From: Porphyrobacter sp. IPPAS B-1204
GTDB taxonomy: Bacteria; Pseudomonadota; Alphaproteobacteria; Sphingomonadales; Sphingomonadaceae
NCBI GenBank assembly: GCA_003724185.1
Contig: RHGM01000001.1
Location: 124,001-188,000 of the forward strand
Length of the DNA stretch: 64,000 nt
Direction: 5' to 3'
Below are positions 37,086 to 45,259 of the stretch, piece by piece (the first letter of the stretch is position 1; each line of letters starts with the position of its first letter). The position numbers and the translations under genes were made by a program. Under the pieces are notes generated by a model. The model did not search any database, was not told the origin of the DNA, and worked only from the letters and a program-made list of their open reading frames with translations.

Positions 37086-37109
37086 TGGCGGACAGGGTGG
37101 GATTCGAAC
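37086..37109 (+). other. attR candidate within the tRNA-Ser 3' end
   Basis: The 24 bases covering the CCA end, acceptor strand and T arm of tRNA-Ser are repeated imperfectly at 26584-26607 (21/24). Integration here restores a complete tRNA. Confidence 0.7.
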
Positions 37110-37175
37110 CCACGGTAGGCTTGCACCTACGGCGGTTTTCAAGACCGCTGCCTTAAACCACTCGGCCACCTGTCC
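37086..37175 (-). tRNA. tRNA-Ser (anticodon UGA)
   Basis: Read on the minus strand it folds into a class II tRNA: acceptor stem GGACAGG/CCTGTCC with discriminator G and encoded CCA, a D arm with GAGTGG, anticodon stem GCGGT/ACCGC with loop CTTGAAA (anticodon TGA), a long variable arm GTAGG/CCTAC and T arm GTGGG-TTCGAAT-CCCAC. It serves as the integration site of the satellite. Confidence 0.96.
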
Positions 37176-37282
37176 TATGTTGGCAGCGGCTAGCGCCGAA
37201 TGGCGGGATTGTCACCACCCTTAAAGCGCCTTCCCCAATCCCGTTGTTGGGAATTCAGGCAGAGTATGACATCCCTGCAGAC

Positions 37283-38332
37283 ATGATTCCCCGTCTGCTC
37301 CCCGTTGCCGCGATTGCCCTTGCCGCCCTAGCCACCTTCGGTGCGCCGCCCGCCGCGGCGCCTGCCACTGCGCAGGCGAGCGCTGACGGGCTGTCTTTTG
37401 ACGCCTATCTCGAACTGCTCAAGGCGCGGGCGCGGGGGGAGGGTGTTCGCGAGGATACCATCGCCCGCATGACCGCCGGGCTGACGCCAAATCCCACCGT
37501 GATCCGGCTCGATAACAACCAGCCCGGCAGCGCCACCACCCGCGGCTATCCGCCGATTTCGAATTATATCGCCACCCATGTCGATGCCGCACGGATCGGC
37601 GGAGGGCGTTCGGTCTACAATCAGCACCGCGCGCAGTTGGCGAACATCGAACAGCAATACGGCGTGCCGGGGCCGATCATCGTTGCGATCTTTGGGCATG
37701 AGACCAGCTATGGCCGGGTCAAGGGCGATTTCGATCTGGCCCGCAGCCTTGCAACGCTGGCCTGGGAAGGCCGCCGGCGCGAGCTGTTTGCGGGTGAATT
37801 CGTTGCGCTGATGAAAATCGCGGACAAGGGCTATGACCGCTCGCAACTGGTCGGCTCTTACGCGGGCGCCTTCGGCAACCCGCAGTTCCTGCCGAGCGTG
37901 TACCTGCGCCTCGCCACGGATGGCGACGGCGACGGGCGCGCTGATATCTTCGCCAACCGCGCCGATACCTTCGCCTCGATTGCCAATTACTTCCGCGATG
38001 CCGGATGGCGACCGGGCCAGCCCTGGGGGGTGCGCGCTTCGGTGCCTGCGGGCTTCGATGTGTCTGCCTATCGCACCCGGCTTGTCTCCCCGGTCTGTCC
38101 GCGTGTGCACGAACGCCTCAGCCGCTGGATGACGGTGGCCGAATGGCGCGCCGTGGGCGTGGTGGCGCAGGGCGGTCTTGCCGATGATGTGATGGCTGCG
38201 TTCTTCCAGCCCGATGGCCCGGGCACGCCCGCCTGGCTGCTGACCGGAAATTACCGCGCGATCCTCGAATACAATTGCTCAAGCTATTATGCCCTCAGCG
38301 TCGGATTGCTGGCTGACGAAATCGTGAACTGA
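37283..38332 (+). CDS. lytic murein transglycosylase (MltB/SLT family 3)
   Basis: Periplasmic enzyme cleaving the glycan strand of peptidoglycan to anhydromuramyl products. A signal peptide at MIPRLLPVAAIALAALA is followed by the family 3 catalytic domain with the acid Glu in IFGHETSYG and the typical FGNPQFLPSVYL and DGDGDGRADIF segments. I use ATG 37283, at the signal peptide, giving 349 residues; a TTG 13 codons upstream is possible. Confidence 0.9.
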   Translation: MIPRLLPVAAIALAALATFGAPPAAAPATAQASADGLSFDAYLELLKARARGEGVREDTIARMTAGLTPNPTVIRLDNNQPGSATTRGYPPISNYIATHVDAARIGGGRSVYNQHRAQLANIEQQYGVPGPIIVAIFGHETSYGRVKGDFDLARSLATLAWEGRRRELFAGEFVALMKIADKGYDRSQLVGSYAGAFGNPQFLPSVYLRLATDGDGDGRADIFANRADTFASIANYFRDAGWRPGQPWGVRASVPAGFDVSAYRTRLVSPVCPRVHERLSRWMTVAEWRAVGVVAQGGLADDVMAAFFQPDGPGTPAWLLTGNYRAILEYNCSSYYALSVGLLADEIVN

Positions 38333-38385
38333 GCGCGGCACATGCCTCGCCAAGCGGCATGGGGGCGGATATAGCGGCGATCGTG

Positions 38386-39570
38386 ATGCCCCCCAGATAC
38401 CTGCGCCCGGCGCTGTCCCTGCTTGCCCTGTTTGCCGCTGCGCTTGCGCTGCCCGCGCTTGCGCTTGTTCCTGATCAGGGAGCCGTGCCGCCGGCGGTGC
38501 CCACGGCTGCCGAAGCGCCGGTAGCACTGCTGGTCGATCTGGGGAGCGGGCAAGTGCTCCATGCTCGCAATCCCGACCGGCGGTTCATGCCGGCATCTGT
38601 CACGAAGGTGATGACGCTCTATCTTGCGTTCGAGCTGATCGAAGCCGGGCGCCTCGATCCGGCGCAGGTCTTCGCGATGAGCCCGGGAATCGCGCGCGAC
38701 TGGCGCCGCAAGGGCTCGACCATGTTTCTCGATTCAGGCGAGCAGGTGCGGGTCGACGACCTGCTTCTGGGCATCGCCAATGTCTCGGCCAATGATGGCG
38801 CGGCGGTGCTGGCCGAGGGGCAGGCCGGATCGGTTGCAGCGTGGACGCGGGCGATGAACCAGACTGCGCTTGGCCTGGGGATGACCGGAAGCCATTTCGG
38901 CACCCCCAATGGCTGGCCCGACGAAGGGCGCACATTCACCACCGCTAATGATCTGGTGGCACTGGCCCGGGCGATGATCACCCGTCATCCCGACAAGTTT
39001 GGCTACTACATCGGCCGTGCGGGGCTGGATTACAAAGGCATCGCGCAGGTCAATCACGATCCGATGATCGGCCGGGTGCCGGGAGCAGACGGGATCAAGA
39101 CCGGGTTCACCAACGAATCCGGGTTCTCCTATCTCGGCACGGCGCGTCGTGACGGGCAGCGTTTGGTGCTGGTTCTTGCAGGAGTGGAAAACGGGCGGCT
39201 GCGGGCGCGGCTTGCGCGGGGCTATGTCGAATGGGGCTTTTCCTCCTTTGACCGGCGGCCGCTGTTTGCGCCGCGCGCGGTGATCGGCACGGCGCGGGTG
39301 CAGGCTGGCAATGCCCGCAAGGTGGCGTTGAAGGCGGCAGGGCCGGTGGCGATCAACCTGCCGCGTGGCAGCACTGCGCCGCTGACCGCGACGATCCGTT
39401 ACGAAGGTCCGCTGCGCGCACCGCTCGCCGCCGGGCAGGAGGTCGCCATCCTTGAAGTCACCGCTCCCGGCGTGGCACCTGCGCGCATCCCCCTTTACAC
39501 TGCCGAAGCGGTGGAGACTGCCGGGCCGCTGGATCGTATCGTCAACGCAGTGGCAGGACTCTTCTCGTGA
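38386..39570 (+). CDS. dacC: D-alanyl-D-alanine carboxypeptidase (class A PBP5/6 type)
   Basis: Penicillin-binding protein that trims the terminal D-Ala of peptidoglycan stem peptides. All three serine-transpeptidase motifs are present: SVTK (SxxK), SAN (SxN) and KTG in IKTGFTNES. A signal peptide lies at the start and a C-terminal beta domain with an amphipathic end (LDRIVNAVAGLFS) may anchor it to the membrane. The start is unclear; ATG 38386 fits the signal peptide and ATG 38359 gives nine more residues. Confidence 0.87.
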   Translation: MPPRYLRPALSLLALFAAALALPALALVPDQGAVPPAVPTAAEAPVALLVDLGSGQVLHARNPDRRFMPASVTKVMTLYLAFELIEAGRLDPAQVFAMSPGIARDWRRKGSTMFLDSGEQVRVDDLLLGIANVSANDGAAVLAEGQAGSVAAWTRAMNQTALGLGMTGSHFGTPNGWPDEGRTFTTANDLVALARAMITRHPDKFGYYIGRAGLDYKGIAQVNHDPMIGRVPGADGIKTGFTNESGFSYLGTARRDGQRLVLVLAGVENGRLRARLARGYVEWGFSSFDRRPLFAPRAVIGTARVQAGNARKVALKAAGPVAINLPRGSTAPLTATIRYEGPLRAPLAAGQEVAILEVTAPGVAPARIPLYTAEAVETAGPLDRIVNAVAGLFS

Positions 39571-40199
39571 GCGCCTCGCGGGGCCGCTTCATCGCCTTTG
39601 AAGGCGGAGAGGGCGCGGGCAAGTCCACCCAGGCGCGGCTGCTGGCTGAAGCACTGCGGGCGCGGGGTCTGGGGGTGGTCGTCACCCGTGAACCGGGTGG
39701 CACCCCGGGGGCTGAGGCGATCCGCAATCTGCTGCTTGCACCGCCCGGGGAAGGCTGGCCGCCACAGGCCGAGGCCCTGCTGTTCGCCGCTGCCCGTGCT
39801 GACCATGTCACACACCTGATCCGCCCGGCGCTGGCGCGGGGCGATTGGGTGATCTGCGATCGCTTTGTGGATTCGAGCCGCGCCTATCAAGGCGGGGCAG
39901 GCGGGCTTGGCGACGCAGCCATCACTGCGCTCCACGCCTTTGGCAGCGACGGACTGCGCCCTGACAGGGTGATCCTGCTGGAAGGCGATGAGGCTGCTCT
40001 CGCGGAACGTCTTGCCGCACGCGGGGCCGAAATCGACGCGATCGAAGGTCGACCGGCAGAATATCACCGGGCCGTGGCTGCCGCATTCCGGGGGCTTGCC
40101 GAGCGAGATCCCGCCGGTTTTGCGCGGATCGAAGCCATCGGCGCGCCTACGGATGTTCATGCGCTCATCCTCGCCGAGATCAGCGATCTGCTCGCATGA
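39567..40199 (+). CDS. tmk: thymidylate kinase
   Basis: Phosphorylates dTMP to dTDP. The P-loop FEGGEGAGKSTQ is near residue 10, the DR(Y/F) motif appears as CDRFVDSSRAYQG, and the LID region follows. It is 210 residues and starts at GTG 39567, overlapping the carboxypeptidase stop by four bases. It is the first of a tightly packed run with holB, metG and tatD, an order common in Alphaproteobacteria. Confidence 0.94.
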   Translation: MSASRGRFIAFEGGEGAGKSTQARLLAEALRARGLGVVVTREPGGTPGAEAIRNLLLAPPGEGWPPQAEALLFAAARADHVTHLIRPALARGDWVICDRFVDSSRAYQGGAGGLGDAAITALHAFGSDGLRPDRVILLEGDEAALAERLAARGAEIDAIEGRPAEYHRAVAAAFRGLAERDPAGFARIEAIGAPTDVHALILAEISDLLA

Positions 40200-41152
40200 C
40201 GAAGTGGCCCAACCACGCCGAGGCCTGGCGCATGTGGCGCGATGCTCTGGCCGGACAGCGGATGCATCACGGCTGGCTGCTCGCGGGCAAGGCCGGGCTG
40301 GGCAAACGCGACTTCGCTCTTGCCGCCGCACGCGAACTGGTGGCGCAGCCGGGCGTGCCGCAGCCGACAGGCGATCACCCTGACATCATCACCCTCACTT
40401 ACGGCCCAAAGGACGACAAGGGCGAAAAGGCGCAGGCCGAGGGCAAGCCTTTCGAATTGGCGCGCAGCATCCGTATCAAGCAGATCCGTGCGATGCAGCG
40501 CCGCCTGGTTACGCGGCCCACGTTGGGCAGCCGGCGCGCAATCATCATCGATCCGGCAGACGATATGGAAAAAGCGGCCGCCAACGCGCTTCTCAAGAGC
40601 CTTGAGGAGCCGCCTGCGGGCACGTTCTTCCTGCTTGTCACCCACCGCCCGGCGCGGCTGCTGCCGACCATCCGTTCGCGCTGCCGCACACTGCGTTTTC
40701 CGGTGCTGAGTGACAGCGATCTGATGGCGATGCTCGCGGAAGAGGGGCTTTCCCCCGATCCGCAGGCCATTGCCGCTGCCGAAGGTTCTTTCGGGTCGGC
40801 GTTGCGCTTTGCCGCGCAGGATCTGGCCCCCATCGCCAGAGTTATCGCCGCACTGCTGGCAGGCGGAGACAGCGGCATGACCGGGCGGGGCGAGCTTGCC
40901 CGGTTGATCGGCCCCCGCGCTGATCGGGATCGGGTGCAGGCGGTGCTTGACCTTGCCCAGTCACTCACGGCTCGGGCGGCCCGCGCCTGCGACAATCCTC
41001 ACACCCGCGCCCGCCTGATCGACACCCACGCAGCGCTCGTCACCCTCGCTGCGGAGGCCCCGACAGCCAATTTCGATCCCGGCATGCTCCCCTTCGAGAT
41101 CGGCAGCTTGCTTGTCGCTGCCGCCCCCGCTAGCGAACCGGCCCATGGCTGA
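40196..41152 (+). CDS. holB: DNA polymerase III delta' subunit
   Basis: Clamp-loader subunit. The N-terminal AAA domain has a P-loop-like GKAGLGKRDF near residue 32, then the sensor region (NALLKSLEEPPAGTFFLLVTH) and SRC-type ending IRSRCRTLRF. The collar domain follows. It is 318 residues, overlaps tmk by four bases and overlaps metG by eight. Confidence 0.92.
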   Translation: MTKWPNHAEAWRMWRDALAGQRMHHGWLLAGKAGLGKRDFALAAARELVAQPGVPQPTGDHPDIITLTYGPKDDKGEKAQAEGKPFELARSIRIKQIRAMQRRLVTRPTLGSRRAIIIDPADDMEKAAANALLKSLEEPPAGTFFLLVTHRPARLLPTIRSRCRTLRFPVLSDSDLMAMLAEEGLSPDPQAIAAAEGSFGSALRFAAQDLAPIARVIAALLAGGDSGMTGRGELARLIGPRADRDRVQAVLDLAQSLTARAARACDNPHTRARLIDTHAALVTLAAEAPTANFDPGMLPFEIGSLLVAAAPASEPAHG

Positions 41153-42701
41153 CATCCCATTCTACATCACCACCGCGATCAGCTACCCCAACGGGCGCCC
41201 GCATATCGGCCACGCTTACGAGGCGATAGCCGCGGACGTGATCGCACGCTTCCAGCGCTTGTCCGGCCGCCGGGTGCGGTTCCAGACCGGCACCGACGAA
41301 CACGGCCTCAAGATGGCGCGAAAAGCCGAGGAACAGGGCCGCACGCCCGCTGACCTTGCCGACGAAATGTCCGGCTATTTCCGTTCGATGTGCGATGCCT
41401 TGAATGTGTCCTATGACCGTTTCATCCGCACGAGCGAACCCGATCATCACCGGGCCAGCCAGGCGATCTGGCAGGCAATGGAAGCGGCAGGTGACCTTTA
41501 CCTTGACCGCTACGAAGGCTGGTACTCGGTCCGAGACGAGGCCTATTATGACGAGAGCGAACTTGTCGAGGGCGAGGGCGGGGCAAAGCTGTCGCCGCAA
41601 AGCACGCCGGTTGAATGGACCGTTGAGGAAAGCTGGTTCTTCCGGCTTTCGAGGTATCAGGACCAACTGCTTGAATTGTTGAAGACACCGGGCTTCCTTG
41701 AACCGGCAAGCCGCCGCAACGAGATGATCGCCTTTGTCGAAGGCGGCCTGCGCGATCTTTCTGTCAGCCGCACCTCGTTCGACTGGGGCGTGAAGGTGCC
41801 GGGCTCGGATGGCCACGTCATGTATGTGTGGGTCGACGCTCTCACCAACTATCTGACGGGGCTGGGCTACCCCGACGATATGGGCGATCTATGGCCCGCC
41901 AGCCTGCATCTGATCGGCAAGGATATCGTGCGGTTTCACACGATCTATTGGCCGGCATTTCTGATGAGCGCCAATCTCCCGCTGCCGCAAAAGGTGTTCG
42001 GCCACGGCTTTTTGCTCAATCGCGGGCAGAAAGAGTCGAAGTCGCTCGGCAATGTTACAGATCCGCTGGAACTGGCCGAACGCTTCGGGGTGGACGCCTT
42101 GCGCTACTTCCTGATGCGCGAAGTCGCCTTCGGACAGGATGGCAGCTATTCGCCAGAAGCGATTGTTTTGCGTGCCAATGCGGAGCTGGCAAACAGCTTT
42201 GGGAACCTGGCTCAACGCACGCTGTCGATGATCGTCAAGAACATGGACGGACAGCTCGAACTGTTCGAGCAGGCTGAGGCGGACGTGGCTCTGCTGAACA
42301 CGGTGGCCATCGCGTGCGGGATGGAACTGCCACGCGAATTCAATGACCTGTCATTCTCGACCGGGATCGAGGCCTGGCTGCGCGCAGTCTATGCCTGCAA
42401 TCAATATGTCGATGAACAGGCACCCTGGGGACTGAAAAAGACCGATCCTGCGCGGATGAAGGCGGTGCTGCAAACGCTCTTCGTGGCCCTGCGCGATCTC
42501 GCCATCGCCATCCAGCCTGTCGTTCCCGACAAGGCCGCAGCGCTGCTCGATCAGCTCGGCATCGCCGAAAGTGAGCGCAGCTTCGCGGCACTGTCCGATA
42601 AGGAATGGTTCACGCGCTTGGTGGCAAGCGGCTTCACGGTAGCCCCGCCGACTCCGCTGTTCCCCCGCCTCGAGCTGCCGGAGACGGAGGCCGCCGCCTG
42701 A
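41145..42701 (+). CDS. metG: methionyl-tRNA synthetase
   Basis: Class I synthetase for tRNA-Met. The HIGH motif is RPHIGHAY near the N-terminus; the KMSKS loop reads KESKS in this protein (GQKESKSLGN). No zinc-knuckle cysteines appear in the connective peptide, placing it in the zinc-free group, and there is no C-terminal tRNA-binding extension. ATG 41145 overlaps holB. It is 518 residues. Confidence 0.94.
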   Translation: MADIPFYITTAISYPNGRPHIGHAYEAIAADVIARFQRLSGRRVRFQTGTDEHGLKMARKAEEQGRTPADLADEMSGYFRSMCDALNVSYDRFIRTSEPDHHRASQAIWQAMEAAGDLYLDRYEGWYSVRDEAYYDESELVEGEGGAKLSPQSTPVEWTVEESWFFRLSRYQDQLLELLKTPGFLEPASRRNEMIAFVEGGLRDLSVSRTSFDWGVKVPGSDGHVMYVWVDALTNYLTGLGYPDDMGDLWPASLHLIGKDIVRFHTIYWPAFLMSANLPLPQKVFGHGFLLNRGQKESKSLGNVTDPLELAERFGVDALRYFLMREVAFGQDGSYSPEAIVLRANAELANSFGNLAQRTLSMIVKNMDGQLELFEQAEADVALLNTVAIACGMELPREFNDLSFSTGIEAWLRAVYACNQYVDEQAPWGLKKTDPARMKAVLQTLFVALRDLAIAIQPVVPDKAAALLDQLGIAESERSFAALSDKEWFTRLVASGFTVAPPTPLFPRLELPETEAAA

Positions 42702-43477
42702 TGCTGGTCGATAGCCACTGCCACCTCGAATACAAAGGACTGGTGGAAGATCAGGCCGATGTCCTTGCGCGGGCGCGGGCAGCGGGCGTGGGGGCTTTCC
42801 TCAACATCTCCACCCGTCAGAGTGAGTGGGATCAGGTCGTCGGCACCGCCGCGCGCGAGCCGGACGTCTTCGCCAGTGTCGGTATCCACCCGCACGAGGC
42901 TGACGGGCATCAGGACCTGGGCCGCGCCGCATTGCTGGACGCAACCCGCCACCCAAAGGTGATCGCGATTGGCGAAACCGGGCTGGACTACTATTACGAC
43001 AAGTCGGACAGAGACGCGCAGAAGCGATTGTTTCGCATGCATATTGATGTGGCGCGCGAAACGCAGCTGCCGATCATCATCCACACCCGCGATGCCGAGG
43101 AGGATACCCACGCGATCCTCGCCGAGGAAATGGAGAAGGGGGCCTATCCGGCGCTGATCCATTGCTTCACAGCCTCTGCCGATTTTGCGGAAAAGGTGCT
43201 GGCACTAGGGCTGACGATCTCGCTGTCCGGGATCGTAACTTTCAAGAATGCCAAGGACTTGCAAGGCGTTGCCGCCATCATCCCTGATGACCGTCTGCTG
43301 GTTGAAACCGACAGCCCGTTTCTGGCCCCGGTGCCGCATCGGGGCAGGGTGTGCGAGCCGGCCTATGTGGCTGACACTGCCAGCTTTGTTGCAGGGCTGC
43401 GGGGAACGGATGTGGAACACATCAAGGCCGTGACCACCGCGAATTTCTTCAATCTTTTCAGCAAGGCGCGTCCATGA
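42701..43477 (+). CDS. tatD: TatD family metal-dependent hydrolase
   Basis: TIM-barrel nuclease-like hydrolase of 258 residues with the metal-binding pattern DSHCHLEY at the N-terminus, a Glu in AIGETGLDYYY, then HTRDAEED and the final Asp in ETDSPFL. TatD proteins have 3'-5' DNase activity in quality control. ATG 42701 overlaps the metG stop by one base, so it is translated in the same operon. Confidence 0.92.
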   Translation: MLVDSHCHLEYKGLVEDQADVLARARAAGVGAFLNISTRQSEWDQVVGTAAREPDVFASVGIHPHEADGHQDLGRAALLDATRHPKVIAIGETGLDYYYDKSDRDAQKRLFRMHIDVARETQLPIIIHTRDAEEDTHAILAEEMEKGAYPALIHCFTASADFAEKVLALGLTISLSGIVTFKNAKDLQGVAAIIPDDRLLVETDSPFLAPVPHRGRVCEPAYVADTASFVAGLRGTDVEHIKAVTTANFFNLFSKARP

Positions 43478-44256
43478 AGCTGGTAATGCTCGGATCGGGC
43501 ACCTCTACCGGGGTGCCGCGACTGGGCGGGCCGGATGGCACGGGCGACTGGGGTGACTGCGATCCGGAAGAACCCCGCAACCGCCGCTCGCGGGTTTCGA
43601 TCATGGTCGAGAGCCATGAAGGCAAGCGCTTGCTGGTTGATACGTCGTCCGATTGCCGGGCGCAGCTTCTGGCGAACCGTGTGGGCCACATCGACGCTGT
43701 TTTCTGGACTCACGATCACGCCGATCACTGCCACGGTATCGATGATCTGCGCGTGCTGCGTTATGGACGTGCGGGGCCGATACCGGGCTTTGCGGAGACA
43801 GAAACCGTGCGCCGTTTGCGCCAGCGCTTCGGTTATGTCTTCGCGGGTCAGGATGGTTATCCGACGATCTGCACGCTCGATACCCTTGATCGTCTGCGGA
43901 TGATTGCCGGCTTCGGAGTGGACTGGTGCCAGATGGCCCATGGTCCGGGAGAGACGACGGCGTACAGGTTTGAAGCGGATGGCAAGAGCATTGGCTACGC
44001 CACAGATTTCAGTGCGATTTCCGACGAGATGATCGATCTCTTCTACAAGGTCGACATTCTGGTGAGCGACTGCTTGCGCCGGGAACCGCATCCAACCCAT
44101 GCGCACCTCGGTATGGCGATCGAGTTGGGGGAATCATGCCGCGCTGGCCGTGTCGTGCTGAGCCATCTCGACAAGAGCATGGATTACCGCACGCTGTGCG
44201 ATGAGGTGCCGGATTTCGTTATCGTTGGGTTTGACGGGCTGGAGTTGCTTGCATGA
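43474..44256 (+). CDS. metallo-beta-lactamase fold hydrolase (PhnP-like)
   Basis: A 260-residue MBL-fold phosphodiesterase-like protein with the HDHADH zinc motif (WTHDHADHCHG), a later Asp in GYATDFS and a last His in LSHLDKSMDY. Similar genes often follow tatD. They may act on cyclic phosphates, as PhnP does, but the substrate here is unknown. It overlaps tatD by four bases and the small membrane gene by four. Confidence 0.86.
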   Translation: MKLVMLGSGTSTGVPRLGGPDGTGDWGDCDPEEPRNRRSRVSIMVESHEGKRLLVDTSSDCRAQLLANRVGHIDAVFWTHDHADHCHGIDDLRVLRYGRAGPIPGFAETETVRRLRQRFGYVFAGQDGYPTICTLDTLDRLRMIAGFGVDWCQMAHGPGETTAYRFEADGKSIGYATDFSAISDEMIDLFYKVDILVSDCLRREPHPTHAHLGMAIELGESCRAGRVVLSHLDKSMDYRTLCDEVPDFVIVGFDGLELLA

Positions 44257-44450
44257 ACCCGGATCTGGTTCTGCCGATCGTTTCGAGCCTCGGATGGCTG
44301 TTCCTCTGCGGCGCAGCGCTTGCATCTTACCGGCTTAAGTGGAGCCAGATGTTGAAGATGGCGCTGGTGTGGGTGGCGATCTTTCTTGGGATGTATCTGA
44401 TCGTGGAGTGGTTCATGGTGGCGCGGAACACCGTAAGCACTCTGATCTAG
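44253..44450 (+). CDS. small two-helix membrane protein
   Basis: A 65-residue protein with two hydrophobic stretches separated by a basic turn (SYRLKWSQMLK), the second being VWVAIFLGMYLIVEWFMV. No family recognised. It starts in an ATGA-type overlap with the MBL gene, so it is part of that transcript. An AT-rich palindrome follows it. Confidence 0.6.
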   Translation: MNPDLVLPIVSSLGWLFLCGAALASYRLKWSQMLKMALVWVAIFLGMYLIVEWFMVARNTVSTLI

Positions 44451-44457
44451 ATTTTAC

Positions 44458-44471
44458 ATAATATATATTAT
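44458..44471. promoter_or_regulatory. AT-rich perfect palindrome before mazG
   Basis: ATAATATATATTAT is its own inverse complement and lies in a 30-base AT island in otherwise GC-rich DNA, about 20 bp before mazG. It may hold a promoter -10 element or an operator. Confidence 0.35.
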
Positions 44472-44488
44472 CAAGCTTAAGGATGAGG

Positions 44489-45256
44489 ATGAGCGAGAAG
44501 CCCGATCAGTCCCCTATCGACCGGTTGCTGGCCATCATGGCTCACCTTCGTGATCCGGTGCGTGGCTGTGAATGGGATCTCGCACAGGATTTCGCCAGCA
44601 TCGCCCCGTATACTATCGAAGAAGCCTACGAAGTCGCCGACGCCATTGGCCGAAGCGATATGACAGACCTGCGCGACGAACTGGGCGATCTGCTGCTCCA
44701 GGTCGTGTTCCATGCGCGCATGGCCGAAGAAGCCGGACACTTTGCCTTCGCCGATGTCGCTGCCGCGATCAGCGCAAAGATGGAAGCCCGCCACCCGCAC
44801 ATCTTCGCGAATGCTGGCGGAACGATGGACAATGCCCGGTGGGAAGACATCAAGGCCGATGAACGTGCGGCCAAGGGCGTTGCAAGCGCGATGGACGGCG
44901 TGGCTCTGGCGCTCCCGGCATTGATGCGCGCCGAAAAGCTCCAGAAACGTGCTGCACGAACGGGGTTCGATTGGCCCGATCCCGCTGGCTCCGAAGCCAA
45001 GATCATTGAAGAGGTCGCAGAGCTGAACGCAGCCTCTTCGATTGATCACAAGATCGAAGAGGCCGGCGATCTGCTGTTTGCGGTGGTGAATTTCGTGCGC
45101 GCCCACGGCATCAGCGCAGAAGACGCCCTGCGCGCCGCCAATACCAAGTTCGAACGGCGCTTCAGAGCGATGGAGGATCTCGCCGGAGGGGAGTTTCCCA
45201 AGCTCTCTCTCGAAGCGCAGGAAGAGCTTTGGCAGCGCGTGAAGACAGACGAGTAA
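44489..45256 (+). CDS. mazG: nucleoside triphosphate pyrophosphohydrolase MazG
   Basis: Removes pyrophosphate from NTPs, house-cleaning and ppGpp-linked. Two MazG repeats are seen: the first with YTIEEAYEVADAI and DELGDLLLQVVFHAR, the second with EEVAELNAA and KIEEAGDLLFAVVNFVR, each with the acidic metal-binding set. ATG 44489 is preferred because AAGG lies six bases upstream; ATG 44483 gives two more residues. It is 255 residues and converges on hflX. Confidence 0.92.
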   Translation: MSEKPDQSPIDRLLAIMAHLRDPVRGCEWDLAQDFASIAPYTIEEAYEVADAIGRSDMTDLRDELGDLLLQVVFHARMAEEAGHFAFADVAAAISAKMEARHPHIFANAGGTMDNARWEDIKADERAAKGVASAMDGVALALPALMRAEKLQKRAARTGFDWPDPAGSEAKIIEEVAELNAASSIDHKIEEAGDLLFAVVNFVRAHGISAEDALRAANTKFERRFRAMEDLAGGEFPKLSLEAQEELWQRVKTDE

Positions 45257-45259
45257 GCC

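Larger units (their letters stand above)
26584..37109. mobile_element. integrated cf-PICI-like phage satellite at tRNA-Ser(UGA)
   Basis: A region of about 10.5 kb bounded by a degenerate copy of the tRNA-Ser 3' end (26584-26607) and the tRNA itself (37086-37175). It holds a tyrosine integrase, an AlpA regulator, a RepA-like ATPase, an iteron-like array and a complete-looking head module. There is no recognisable tail, baseplate, lysis or CI-type repressor gene. That combination and the small size match capsid-forming phage-inducible chromosomal islands, which make their own heads and borrow tails from a helper phage. A decayed prophage is the alternative. Confidence 0.75.

Noticed and set aside
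42605..42700. Upstream extension of tatD
   Set aside because: It overlaps the metG C-terminus; ATG 42701 begins directly with the conserved metal-binding motif and overlaps the metG stop by one base.
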